A program made the translations under genes and the position numbers. The notes beneath the pieces are model-generated. The model was not told the DNA's origin and did not search any database. It saw nothing but the letters and a program-made list of their open reading frames with translations. This document shows, piece after piece, positions 9,813 through 18,721 of a DNA stretch of 40,801 nucleotides. Every line of letters begins with the position of its first letter. Position 1 is the stretch's first letter. The DNA comes from Candidatus Heimdallarchaeota archaeon (lineage in GTDB: Archaea; Asgardarchaeota; Heimdallarchaeia; Heimdallarchaeales; Heimdallarchaeaceae): assembly GCA_030608385.1 (NCBI GenBank), contig JAUWEG010000011.1, forward strand, positions 1 to 40,801. The letters run 5' to 3'.

Positions 9813-9871
9813 GAGGCTAGCAAGACCACGTTAACATAATTCTCCAAAAAGCACTTTTTGCTAGCTTCCTC
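9813..9871 (+). ncRNA. GCTAGC-ended inverted-repeat element, copy A (candidate small RNA)
   Basis: GAGGCTAGCAA ... TTGCTAGCTTCCTC; TATA-like TTTTTAAA at 9783-9790, about 26 bp upstream; strand inferred from TATA position. Confidence 0.4.
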
Positions 9872-9976
9872 CATCTCAATCTATATTCTGTTTTGAGAAG
9901 TTGACAGTTAAACAATGTAGTTGAGTAAATTATAGTTTATAAAAAAGGTTTAAAAATATAAAAAAAGGGAGAAAAT

Positions 9977-10915
9977 TTAACTTCCCATTAAAGCGTTTAG
10001 AACAGCCATAACGGTATGCAATCTATTTTCAGCTTCATCAAAAACTACACTATTTCCACTTTCAAAAACTTCTTCTGTTGCTTCTTTATGTTTGTAGGGT
10101 AAACAGTGCATAAAGAGATAATCAGATTTAGCGTTAGCACAAAGTTCCTCGGTGATAACATAGTTCTCAAAAGCCTTGAGCTTAGCTGCTGCTTCCTTTT
10201 CTTCTCCCATAGAGATGAATGTATCAGTTACAACAACATCTGCATTTGTTACTGCTGCAATAGCATCATTAGTTATTGTGATTTCGGCACCAGTTTCCTC
10301 TGCATAATGTTCAGCATTTCTTACAATATCACTAGGTGGTTCGTAACCTTTTGGTGTAGCTACTGACATGTTTAAACCCATCTTTGCACATCCAATTAAC
10401 AATGAATTGCAAACATTATTTCCGTCACCAACCCATGCAAGTTTTAAACCTGCTAGCTTGCCTTTGTGCTCTTCAATAGTAAGAAGATCAGCAAGAATCT
10501 GGAGCGGATGGTATTTATCTGAAAGTGCATTGATAACTGGAACAGTAGAATGTTTAGCTAACTTTGCAACATCTTCATGTGCATAAACTCGCGCAAGTAT
10601 ACCGTCAACCATTCTTGCAAGAACACGGGATGTGTCCTTAATAGATTCACCAGCACCTAGTTGGATATCTGCTGAACTCAGGAAAATTGCATGCCCTCCT
10701 AGGCTATACATTGCAACCTCTGTTGAAACTCTAGTACGAGTTGAACGTTTCTGGAAAATCATCCCCAAAGTTAAACCAGAAAGTGGTTTAGTTCTTTTAT
10801 AGGCTTTAAAATCAGCTTTCAAACGTTTAGATTCATCTAGAAGAAAACGGATTTCATCTGCTGTGAAATCCTCTAATGATAGAAGTGATCTACCTTTCAA
10901 ATCCATTTTGCTCAC
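9977..10915 (-). CDS. argF: Ornithine carbamoyltransferase
   Basis: FQKRSTRTRVSTEVAMYSLGG, HPLQILADLLTIEEH, MHCLPYKH. Confidence 0.95.
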   Translation of the reverse strand: MSKMDLKGRSLLSLEDFTADEIRFLLDESKRLKADFKAYKRTKPLSGLTLGMIFQKRSTRTRVSTEVAMYSLGGHAIFLSSADIQLGAGESIKDTSRVLARMVDGILARVYAHEDVAKLAKHSTVPVINALSDKYHPLQILADLLTIEEHKGKLAGLKLAWVGDGNNVCNSLLIGCAKMGLNMSVATPKGYEPPSDIVRNAEHYAEETGAEITITNDAIAAVTNADVVVTDTFISMGEEKEAAAKLKAFENYVITEELCANAKSDYLFMHCLPYKHKEATEEVFESGNSVVFDEAENRLHTVMAVLNALMGS

Positions 10916-11129
10916 TTGGTCAAAAGTGTAAAGAAGATTTAAAAAATGTTCGATGCGACTTGCTAACCTCTATCTCTGTTTTCAATAGGTACTCTCATAA
11001 CCACGATTTTGATTCATTCTTAATTTAGAAAGCATCTGGAAATTTAATAATTTTTGCAATTTCTCATGTAAATTCTTGTCTATACATAGAATTTTTATGC
11101 TACTTTCAATAAAGTACTGTTGAGAAAAA

Positions 11130-11504
11130 ATGGTAAATTACAAACGATTTTGGATATCTACACTTACTGGTGCCATATTGGGAGTAGCTTGTATAATTGG
11201 TGTGGGACAGCGTATTCCTGGAACTTATGCTGAAAATATTGTTTATCTAATGGGTATATGGCTTTTGAGAGTAATCCTAGGAATGACTATTGGTTTAGCT
11301 GAAGGAATAACATTTCTAAAAGGAGAAAAATGGGAAAAATGGTTAAACGCAGGAATTAGAGGGATATTATTTGGGCTTGTTTTTTCAGTAGCACTTTTGC
11401 TGATAGATCCTTTCTTCAGCTTTGCAACCTTTGGTGCAGGAATAGCTTATGGTCCTATAACCGATTTAACAGCAACTTGGCTTGGAAAGAAAAAGGAAAA
11501 ATAA
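11130..11504 (+). CDS. Small integral membrane protein, unknown function
   Basis: 124-aa ATG ORF with several hydrophobic helices; abuts convergent acr3. Confidence 0.65.
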   Translation: MVNYKRFWISTLTGAILGVACIIGVGQRIPGTYAENIVYLMGIWLLRVILGMTIGLAEGITFLKGEKWEKWLNAGIRGILFGLVFSVALLLIDPFFSFATFGAGIAYGPITDLTATWLGKKKEK

Positions 11505-11507
11505 AAA

Positions 11508-12572
11508 TCACATTGGCGTCCCTTTCCACCAATGTTTCTTTTTAAGAAATTTAGCGAGATATACTAAACCAACCATGATTGGTATCTCCCAAAATAACCC
11601 CATTGTAGTGCCTAGAGCTGCTACTGAACCGACACCATACATGGCAATAGCTGTAGCAATAGCAATTTCAAAATGACTTGATGATCCAATAATTACAGTA
11701 ATCACACCTTCTCTATATGCTAAATTTGTGAATCGAGTGATAAGTAAATTATAACCAACTACTATAATGAAGCCTAATAGTAATGGTACCGATACTAGTA
11801 ATAATAAATTGAAATTACTTATCATTACATTTCCATTTAATGAAAACAGAACAACTAGAGTTGTCAGCAAAGCTAGTATTGACATTTTACCAACAATTGG
11901 GATGTATTTACTCTTAAACCATTCTTCTCCTTTTGCTTTTATGATTAGTGCTCTACTGATTACACCTAAAATAAGTGGAATTCCAATAAAAACTGCTACT
12001 GATATAATGAGTGATATAACATCTATGGAGATATTTGAAATTCCAGACAGTAATACAACCATAGGAGCATATCCGATTATTATTGTTATTGTATTAAGAC
12101 TTGTAGTAATCACATTTTGTTCTTGATTTCCATCAGCTAAATAACCCCAAACCAGAACCATGGCTGTGCAAGGACTAGACGATAAAAGAATTATTGCAAA
12201 CATTAATTGTTCATTTCCAGGAAGGAATAATCTAGCAAGCCCCCACCCTACAAAAGGTGCAATTATCCAATTTGATACTAAAGTTAGGATAATTGGTTTA
12301 GGATTCTTTGCTAGCTTCTTTAATTCTGAAGCTTTAAGATTCAGCATTGCAGGATACATCATAAAAAAGAGACATATCCCTATTGGTATTGATATTCCCC
12401 TAACTTGCCAACTATCAATAGTTTCTGCAATTCCTGGTGCATATAGAGAAAGCAGAATACCCGCTGCCATACAAATTACAATCCAAATTGGTAATAATTT
12501 TTCAAATAAACCAAGTCCCTTATTCTTTTTAGTATCTTCCTCAATTTGATTGGTTTCAATACTGTTACTCAA
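11508..12572 (-). CDS. acr3: ACR3-family arsenite efflux transporter (TTG start)
   Basis: Ten-TM protein with SSSPCTAMVLVWGYLADGNQ and GSSSHFEIAIATAIAMYG signatures. Confidence 0.93.
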   Translation of the reverse strand: MSNSIETNQIEEDTKKNKGLGLFEKLLPIWIVICMAAGILLSLYAPGIAETIDSWQVRGISIPIGICLFFMMYPAMLNLKASELKKLAKNPKPIILTLVSNWIIAPFVGWGLARLFLPGNEQLMFAIILLSSSPCTAMVLVWGYLADGNQEQNVITTSLNTITIIIGYAPMVVLLSGISNISIDVISLIISVAVFIGIPLILGVISRALIIKAKGEEWFKSKYIPIVGKMSILALLTTLVVLFSLNGNVMISNFNLLLLVSVPLLLGFIIVVGYNLLITRFTNLAYREGVITVIIGSSSHFEIAIATAIAMYGVGSVAALGTTMGLFWEIPIMVGLVYLAKFLKKKHWWKGTPM

Positions 12573-12602
12573 ATCTCTTCACATGCCAGAAATTTATATA
12601 TA

Positions 12603-12673
12603 TCAATGATAGTTGTTTCATATTAAAAACTATTGATGTGTAAATGTCTGATAAATAGTTTATTAATATAGTT
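12603..12673. promoter_or_regulatory. Candidate ArsR operator cluster in the acr3/arsR divergent region
   Basis: ATAGTT half-sites at 12609-12614, 12655-12660, 12668-12673; inverted AACTAT at 12628-12633. Confidence 0.45.
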
Positions 12674-12681
12674 GAAGTAAT

Positions 12682-13095
12682 GTGAAATGTATGGAGTATA
12701 GTAAAAAAGAGATGAAACTAATCACAACACTAGCAAAATGTGAAGATATCGAAGATGCACGTGCATATTATGATAAAATAACAGAATACGGAAAGAAAAT
12801 ATTAAAAGAATCATACCTTGCTGACTTATCAAAGCTATTGGAAGCTTTTTCTCATGTTGATAGGATTTTAATTCTTAGAATCTTAATGGAAAAGGATCGA
12901 TGTGTATGTGAATTAGAGGCCATATTAGGAAAAAGTCAATCAAATATATCTTATCACCTTAAAATCCTTGAAAATCTAAATTTGATTAAAGGTTGGAAGA
13001 AGGGTAAATTTACACATTATTCTATTGTTCAAAAATCGTTAGAATACTTCAAAGATTTATTCAATAATTGGATTAATGATGAAATTTTTAACTAA
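12682..13095 (+). CDS. arsR: ArsR/SmtB-family transcriptional regulator
   Basis: DRCVCELEAILGKSQSNISYHLKILENLNLI: ArsR wHTH with CVC metalloid motif; divergent from acr3. Start could be ATG 12682 or ATG 12688. Confidence 0.9.
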   Translation: MKCMEYSKKEMKLITTLAKCEDIEDARAYYDKITEYGKKILKESYLADLSKLLEAFSHVDRILILRILMEKDRCVCELEAILGKSQSNISYHLKILENLNLIKGWKKGKFTHYSIVQKSLEYFKDLFNNWINDEIFN

Positions 13096-13195
13096 ACCAA
13101 AATCTATTTTAGGCTTTTCTTTAAAAGAATTGTGTATTTATTCGCTATTTCAAATATTACAAAAAAAGGAGAAAAAAAGAAAGTTTAGAACAGAA

Positions 13196-13552
13196 TTAAA
13201 AGGCATGATTCTCATTACCACAATTCGAACAAAATTTGCTTTTACTCTGCATAATCTTTCCACAGTAAATGCATTTTACTTCCTCTTTCTTTATTATGAG
13301 TGCAAAGACATACCGAAGTCCAACAATAATAAATCCTATTACAAAAATCCCTAAAACAGAGAAATCTGCTATTACAAGAATGAGAAGTGTAATATCTTTT
13401 TTATCATAAAAATAAACAAGAGCAATTATGATGAGCGATAATGATATTAGACTTATTACAACTAACAAAAAAATCAGTAAAGGTTTTATTGACACCCAGA
13501 TAGATTGAACCATTCTTTTAGATTCTTCTAAAGTCATGTTTATTTTCTCCAT
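13196..13552 (-). CDS. Membrane protein with C-terminal zinc ribbon
   Basis: Two TM segments then CIYCGKIMQSKSKFCSNCGNE. Confidence 0.75.
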   Translation of the reverse strand: MEKINMTLEESKRMVQSIWVSIKPLLIFLLVVISLISLSLIIIALVYFYDKKDITLLILVIADFSVLGIFVIGFIIVGLRYVFALIIKKEEVKCIYCGKIMQSKSKFCSNCGNENHAF

Positions 13553-13704
13553 TGGTAATATCTTTAAGATAAGAAGGTAAATTGAGAATATTTAACTCTT
13601 TGTTACAAAAAATAGCATTCTACATGAAATCATCTGGTAATTATAAATATGTTTTATATTAGTAGGAGGGGTAATAGAAAAAAGAAAAAATAAAAAGATT
13701 GAGA

Positions 13705-14910
13705 TTAAAAGAAGGTGGGTTCGCCTTCAAACACTCTTTTTGGAGGTTTCATCTTCATTGTTTCTTCAGCAGATAAGATTTCTATTAGTTCATATTTGGA
13801 AGTACCCAAGCCCAATTTTTCAGCAAAAACAACGGTTTCGTAAGGATCTTTGTATGGTCCATGAACTCTTGTGAATGGGTGAAGATCTTCATTTGGATCA
13901 AGATTTACATGTTTGAAGTAAGGAGGAATGTTCTTCTCAATTATACTTTCCTTTTTGATTAAATCAAGTGTAGCTGTTTCAACTGCAACAATATCTTTGC
14001 TGCCAACAACACCAATGTCATCTATGATAGATGGTTGACCAAGTCCCATGCAATCGCAATATATCGTGATTTGAGTTAAGAAATTGATATACATAACCTT
14101 AGCAGGTTCAAAGGTTTTCAGTACTTCATTTGTTGCTATAGCCATCATCTCATTGAAGGCAGTGTAACTTTCACGAGGAAGTTTAACAGCTCCAAGACCT
14201 CCATCAACTTGTAAACAAGTCATACATTGATGACAATCATGGTAGTTTCTTTTGAGATCATCCTTTTCTTCATCATAACTAAGAGCACCATAAGGGCAAG
14301 ATTCAACAAGTTTCTTGGCTAGTTCAGGATTTCCTTTTGCTTTGTCCCAATACTCATCTAGACCAGACGCCCCATGGATTTTTCTCCAACGGGTTGGGCC
14401 AGAATAACCACCAAGAGCTAGATTCTTTATAGCTCCACCATATCCACAAGCACCATGACCTTTAGCATGAGATAAATCAACTAATACATCTGCATCCTTC
14501 AAGGCACCTGCAAGTTCCAGTGTATCTATTCCTCTATAGTTAACGTCTACTGATGTAGTATAACCGTCCTTTACACCTGCAATCGGGATAATAGGACACC
14601 CACAAGTTTCTTGAGTGTAACCTCTGTTAACAGCGTTATAAACAGAAGTGGGATTATCTGTAACAAAGGGATACCCTCCTCGTTTCTTGATTGCTTCTAC
14701 TATTCTACGAACAAAGAAAACAGGAATAGTTTGATAACCATCGTTGAAACCAAGGTGCATTTTAACAGCAACCTTATCCTTCTTTTCAATGGGTGTTTCT
14801 TCAAGTAGAAGTTCTGTGATTTTGTCTACCTTTGCTGCAAAAGAAGCAAAAGCAGAATTTCTTCCATGTTGAACGGAACCGAAATAGACTTTTGATTTTT
14901 CTGAACTCAT
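13705..14910 (-). CDS. DUF362-family protein with Fe-S-type cysteine cluster
   Basis: VAVKMHLGFNDGYQTIPVFFVRRIVEAIKKRGGYPFVTDN and CHQCMTC segment. Confidence 0.85.
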   Translation of the reverse strand: MSSEKSKVYFGSVQHGRNSAFASFAAKVDKITELLLEETPIEKKDKVAVKMHLGFNDGYQTIPVFFVRRIVEAIKKRGGYPFVTDNPTSVYNAVNRGYTQETCGCPIIPIAGVKDGYTTSVDVNYRGIDTLELAGALKDADVLVDLSHAKGHGACGYGGAIKNLALGGYSGPTRWRKIHGASGLDEYWDKAKGNPELAKKLVESCPYGALSYDEEKDDLKRNYHDCHQCMTCLQVDGGLGAVKLPRESYTAFNEMMAIATNEVLKTFEPAKVMYINFLTQITIYCDCMGLGQPSIIDDIGVVGSKDIVAVETATLDLIKKESIIEKNIPPYFKHVNLDPNEDLHPFTRVHGPYKDPYETVVFAEKLGLGTSKYELIEILSAEETMKMKPPKRVFEGEPTFF

Positions 14911-15009
14911 GAAAAAAGTAGACTTTGAGTTATTAATAAAAGATTCGGATAAAGTTTTTACTTGAACGTATAGGTATAAATGTACTGAAACATTTTATGA
15001 TGTGATATT

Positions 15010-15882
15010 GTGCCGAATAACTCTTGGATAAATGGGAAAACTTGCATGATAACTGGTGCAAATACAGGTATTGGGAAAGAAACAGCAAGAAAAATAGCTT
15101 CTTTAGGAGCTCATTTAGTAATGGTTTGTCGTAATCTAGAAAAAGGAGAAGCAGCTCGTCAGGAAATTATTCAAAAAACTAATAATCAGAATGTTGATCT
15201 TCTAATCTGTGATTTATCATCATTAAATGAAGTAAAACAGTTTTCTGATGAGTTTCTGAAGAAATACTCAAGTTTACATGTTCTGATAAATAATGCAGGC
15301 ATTTTCCGAATGAAGAGAAATATAACTGAGGATGGATATGAAATTACTTTTGCAGTAAATTATTTAGCTCATTTCTATCTAACTAGATTGTTGCTTTCAA
15401 TTTTGAAGAAGAGTTCTCCTTCAAGGATAGTAAATCTTTCTTCTGATATACATAAATTCTTCAAAATAAAACTAAAAGATCCCTTATTGGAAAAAAGATA
15501 CAGTGGACAACAAGCCTATAGTAATTCTAAGACAGCTATGGTTCTCTTTACCTACAAGCTAGTAAGAGAATTAGAAGGTACAAGAGTATCAGTATTTGCA
15601 GTAAATCCGGGACATATTAAGACACAATTGACTACAGTAGGACTTCCAAAATGGATGAATACAATGTCGAATCTAATACTTAATCGTCGAACTCCTGAAC
15701 AAGGTGCAAAAACTTCAGTTTATGCTGCTGCTTCTAATGGTTTAGAAGGTGTAACTGGGAAATATTTTACTGACTGCAAAGAAACAAAAACTGCAAAAAT
15801 GACTAAAGTTATAGAAAATCAAGACTATCTCTGGGAATTGAGTGAGAGATTAGTCTCAAATGCTATTGAGAAAGAAAGTTAA
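15010..15882 (+). CDS. Short-chain dehydrogenase, retinol dehydrogenase-like (GTG start)
   Basis: KTCMITGANTGIGKETARKIASLGAHLVMVCRN; LINNAGIF; YSNSKTAMVLF. Confidence 0.92.
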   Translation: MPNNSWINGKTCMITGANTGIGKETARKIASLGAHLVMVCRNLEKGEAARQEIIQKTNNQNVDLLICDLSSLNEVKQFSDEFLKKYSSLHVLINNAGIFRMKRNITEDGYEITFAVNYLAHFYLTRLLLSILKKSSPSRIVNLSSDIHKFFKIKLKDPLLEKRYSGQQAYSNSKTAMVLFTYKLVRELEGTRVSVFAVNPGHIKTQLTTVGLPKWMNTMSNLILNRRTPEQGAKTSVYAAASNGLEGVTGKYFTDCKETKTAKMTKVIENQDYLWELSERLVSNAIEKES

Positions 15883-15928
15883 TAAACACTCAAACAGGAC
15901 ATATCAAAATGAAACCAGGTCGTGGACA

Positions 15929-16861
15929 ATGCCTAAGCCCTATAGCGTAATTAATGAAGAAATAAAAGATGCTCTAAAAGGAAAAGTGGGGGAAGAAAGA
16001 GCAAAAGAAATCAGAAAAATACTAAAAGAAATACAATGGGATGTAGGGGACTATAGAAAGATAAAGGATAAACTAAGACGCGAATTAAATGAAATCGAGA
16101 TGGTGGAACAAGCAAGAAAAGCTTCTCGAAAAAGCACTAAAACCAAAAAAGAAACACCACAAATCCTTGTTATAGGTACAACAAATAGTGGTAAGAGTAC
16201 TCTTATAAACAGTCTATGCGGCACTGAAATCCCCGTAGGAGACTATGAATATACCACAACAGAACCACAATATGGTGCCTTAGAATACGAAGGAATAAAA
16301 TTCCAACTTGTAGAGCTTCCTGCAATAAGTGAAGGAGGTTGGATTTATGATAAGTCAACTCTAGCATTAGTATACTCGACAGATTGTCTATTAATTTTAG
16401 GTAGATCTTTTGAAGATTTTTCCATAGTGTTATCTGAGTTAGAGGAGCAAGATATTGAATTAATCGAGAAAAGGTTGGGTGATGGTTTCGCTCAAACTAG
16501 TCCAAGGAGAATTCCAGCTTTAATAGTAAGGAAGGAAAATCTCGGTCTCATATCTTATAACAGTCTGAAGAATGTGTTCGTAAATGATATTGAAGAGATA
16601 AAGAGAAACATGTTTGAAATTATCAAACCAGTAAGGATATTTACAATGAATTCCTTTAATGAAATTCAAGATCAACCTGTAGTGTTTTACAACGATACAG
16701 TGGTTGTTGAAGATGTTGTAAACAAAATAAGCAAAAGCAAAATTGATATTTTCAAAGATGCTGTAGTTCTTGAGGGTGGTCCAAATGGAAGAAGAAAAAG
16801 GGTTGGAATAACTTACGAACTTCATGATAGTGATGTTGTCCATTTAACTTTCCACAAATAA
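15929..16861 (+). CDS. Divergent DRG/Obg-like GTPase with C-terminal TGS-like domain
   Basis: GTTNSGKSTLINSL P-loop, YEYTTTEPQYGALEYEGIKFQLVELPAISEGG aligned with DRG G2-G3 region, C-terminal RVGITYELHDSDVVHLTFHK like the DRG TGS end. Start placed at MPKPYS (15929) rather than 15860. Confidence 0.8.
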   Translation: MPKPYSVINEEIKDALKGKVGEERAKEIRKILKEIQWDVGDYRKIKDKLRRELNEIEMVEQARKASRKSTKTKKETPQILVIGTTNSGKSTLINSLCGTEIPVGDYEYTTTEPQYGALEYEGIKFQLVELPAISEGGWIYDKSTLALVYSTDCLLILGRSFEDFSIVLSELEEQDIELIEKRLGDGFAQTSPRRIPALIVRKENLGLISYNSLKNVFVNDIEEIKRNMFEIIKPVRIFTMNSFNEIQDQPVVFYNDTVVVEDVVNKISKSKIDIFKDAVVLEGGPNGRRKRVGITYELHDSDVVHLTFHK

Positions 16862-16879
16862 AGAAATAAAGAAGAAGTT

Positions 16880-17443
16880 CTAAGCAAGGTTAGAACCGCA
16901 GCTTTCACAGAACATGGACCCTTCAGGTGGTTTGTGACCACAGTAAGGACAGTAACTTCCCTTTTCAGAGGGAAAGATAACTTCAGCTTGTTTCTTAGGT
17001 AAGGGAGCAACAAATTCAGGAGCTTTATCATATGAAACTGTTTCACCTAACAGAATCTCTCCTGTATTGGCATCATAACTATACTTAATGTTATTTCTTA
17101 CACGTAAATCGACTAGAATTCGTAGAATTTGTTGTGGTTTGACTCCTGCTTCAGAGGCTAAGTTTTCTATTTTTACCGCACCACTACGATTCTGAATAGA
17201 TGCAAGAACATTGTTTCTCATCCTTCGATCAACATCAAGATGATTAATTGCTCCAATGAAAATGAAGAAGGCAGGTATAAACATCCAATAGCCCCAATTA
17301 GCTATTCCCCAAAAATCATGGGCAGGGGCAGCGTACTTCAGAACAAGTGACACAATACCAACAATTGTAAAAACTAAAGCAGTACCAAAAGCAGAATAAT
17401 CTCCTTTATAGTCTTTTTTTGAATAATAACGATCTTGTGACAT
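16880..17443 (-). CDS. Membrane protein with winged-helix-like segment and C-terminal zinc ribbon
   Basis: Two TM segments, RMRNNVLASIQNRSGAVKIENLASEAGVKPQQILRILVDLRVRNNIKY, then CPYCGHKPPEGSMFCESCGSNL. Confidence 0.8.
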   Translation of the reverse strand: MSQDRYYSKKDYKGDYSAFGTALVFTIVGIVSLVLKYAAPAHDFWGIANWGYWMFIPAFFIFIGAINHLDVDRRMRNNVLASIQNRSGAVKIENLASEAGVKPQQILRILVDLRVRNNIKYSYDANTGEILLGETVSYDKAPEFVAPLPKKQAEVIFPSEKGSYCPYCGHKPPEGSMFCESCGSNLA

Positions 17444-17563
17444 AATATATCCTCAAACAAAATGAAACTAGGAGATTATTATATGTTAGCATTCACAAAA
17501 AAACAAAGAAGCGGAACAAAAAACTTTTAATGGAAAGAAGAAGAAAAAGGTTAAGACATGGGT

Positions 17564-17672
17564 GCCCAGATAGCTTAGCTGGGAGAGCGCTGGACTGAAG
17601 ATCCAGTTGTCGCGTGTTCAAGAATTGTTTCAGATGCGTTCTGAAACGTTGAATATCACGCTCTGGGCTCCA
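17564..17672 (+). tRNA. tRNA-Phe (GAA) with 33-nt T-loop intron at 17623-17655
   Basis: Acceptor GCCCAGA/TCTGGGC, anticodon arm CTGGA CTGAAGA TCCAG, T-stem GCGTG/CACGC; spliced T-loop TTCAAGT; encoded CCA. Confidence 0.9.
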
Positions 17673-17755
17673 ATTTTTCTTTCTTCAAATTACTCATTGC
17701 CTTTAATTAGTAATTCTTCTTTTTAGGTTTTTAAGCATAAAACCAGTATTTATTC

Positions 17756-17834
17756 TGAAGCTAGCTAATATATCTGCCTGGTGATTTTCACCCCCACCTT
17801 GCTTCCACCCCCTGCATTTCTCTTGCTAGCTTCA
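17756..17834 (+). ncRNA. GCTAGC-ended inverted-repeat element, copy B (candidate small RNA)
   Basis: Perfect 10-bp inverted ends TGAAGCTAGC (17756-17765)/GCTAGCTTCA (17825-17834); TATA-like TTTTTAAG 17728-17735; internal hairpin GGTGA-TTT-TCACC; pyrimidine-rich 3' flank. Confidence 0.45.
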
Positions 17835-17897
17835 CTTTCTTCTCCTTTACCAAAAAGATATAACGTATGAAGATTTTTTTCTTCAAGTGATACTCAA

Positions 17898-18389
17898 ATG
17901 AGAGGTATGAGACGTAAAGAAAAAGCAATAGAGAGTATTGAAGAGATGAAATATATTCTCCAAACAGTTAAACACATAACTATTGCTATGTGTGAAGACA
18001 ATGTTCCCTATTTAGTAACATTAAGTCATGGTTACGATCCTGAGCAACATCGTATTTACTTCCATTGCGCAAGTGAAGGGAAGAAAATTGATATTCTTAA
18101 GAAAAACAACATTATCTGGGGTCAAGCACTTATTGATGAAGGTTACGTTCAAGGTTCTTGTGATCATCTTTATGCTACAACTCAATTCAAGGGAAAAGTT
18201 ACATTCATTGAAGATTTTGAGGAGAAGAAAACTGCTTTACAAGTCATGATAAGAAAACTAGATAATAAACCAGAAGAAATTGAAAAGGCACAATTAACTG
18301 AGAAATCTATTTCTAGAGTTGCTATAGGAAAAATCGATATTGAATACATGAGCGGAAAGAGAGCAAAAGAGGTGGTAATAAGCCTCTAA
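17898..18389 (+). CDS. Pyridoxamine 5'-phosphate oxidase-related flavin-binding protein
   Basis: NimA/PPOX-like: ITIAMCEDNVPYLVTLSHGYD...RIYFHCASEGKKIDILKKN. Confidence 0.8.
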   Translation: MRGMRRKEKAIESIEEMKYILQTVKHITIAMCEDNVPYLVTLSHGYDPEQHRIYFHCASEGKKIDILKKNNIIWGQALIDEGYVQGSCDHLYATTQFKGKVTFIEDFEEKKTALQVMIRKLDNKPEEIEKAQLTEKSISRVAIGKIDIEYMSGKRAKEVVISL

Positions 18390-18409
18390 TCTTTGCGTTA
18401 TGTTGATAA

Positions 18410-18676
18410 GTGTATGTTGTTGCATATCCACCTATGCCATTAATGGGAAAATGTGGACATTGTGGAAAATCTTTAGATTCGGGAAAAAAGACTTGTGGTG
18501 CAACTTGGGCAATATGTAATAAATGTAAGATGCCATTACACCCACATTGTAAAGGTGAACACAGATTAGTTCATAATAGACAAGATTATTGGGCAAAAGA
18601 AGCAGTAAAAGGAGAAAATCAAGAAACTCTTCTAACAAAGATTCTAGTTACGATTAAAAAAATACTCTCTATTTAA
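18410..18676 (+). CDS. Small multi-zinc-finger-like protein
   Basis: CGHCGKSLDSGKKTCGATWAICNKCKMPLHPHCKGEH Cys/His ligands; start codon uncertain. Confidence 0.6.
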   Translation: MYVVAYPPMPLMGKCGHCGKSLDSGKKTCGATWAICNKCKMPLHPHCKGEHRLVHNRQDYWAKEAVKGENQETLLTKILVTIKKILSI

Positions 18677-18721
18677 GAGAGAAAAAACAATTCTTTTAAC
18701 TAACTTGTTTTAACTTACATT

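Noticed and set aside
11767-12549. Plus-strand ORFs opposite acr3 (11767-12126, 12160-12549)
   Set aside because: Complement of a clear ACR3 transporter gene; no domain signature.
13076-13354. 92-aa plus ORF overlapping the arsR end and the zinc-ribbon gene
   Set aside because: Low-complexity Lys/Phe-rich, overlaps two better-supported genes.
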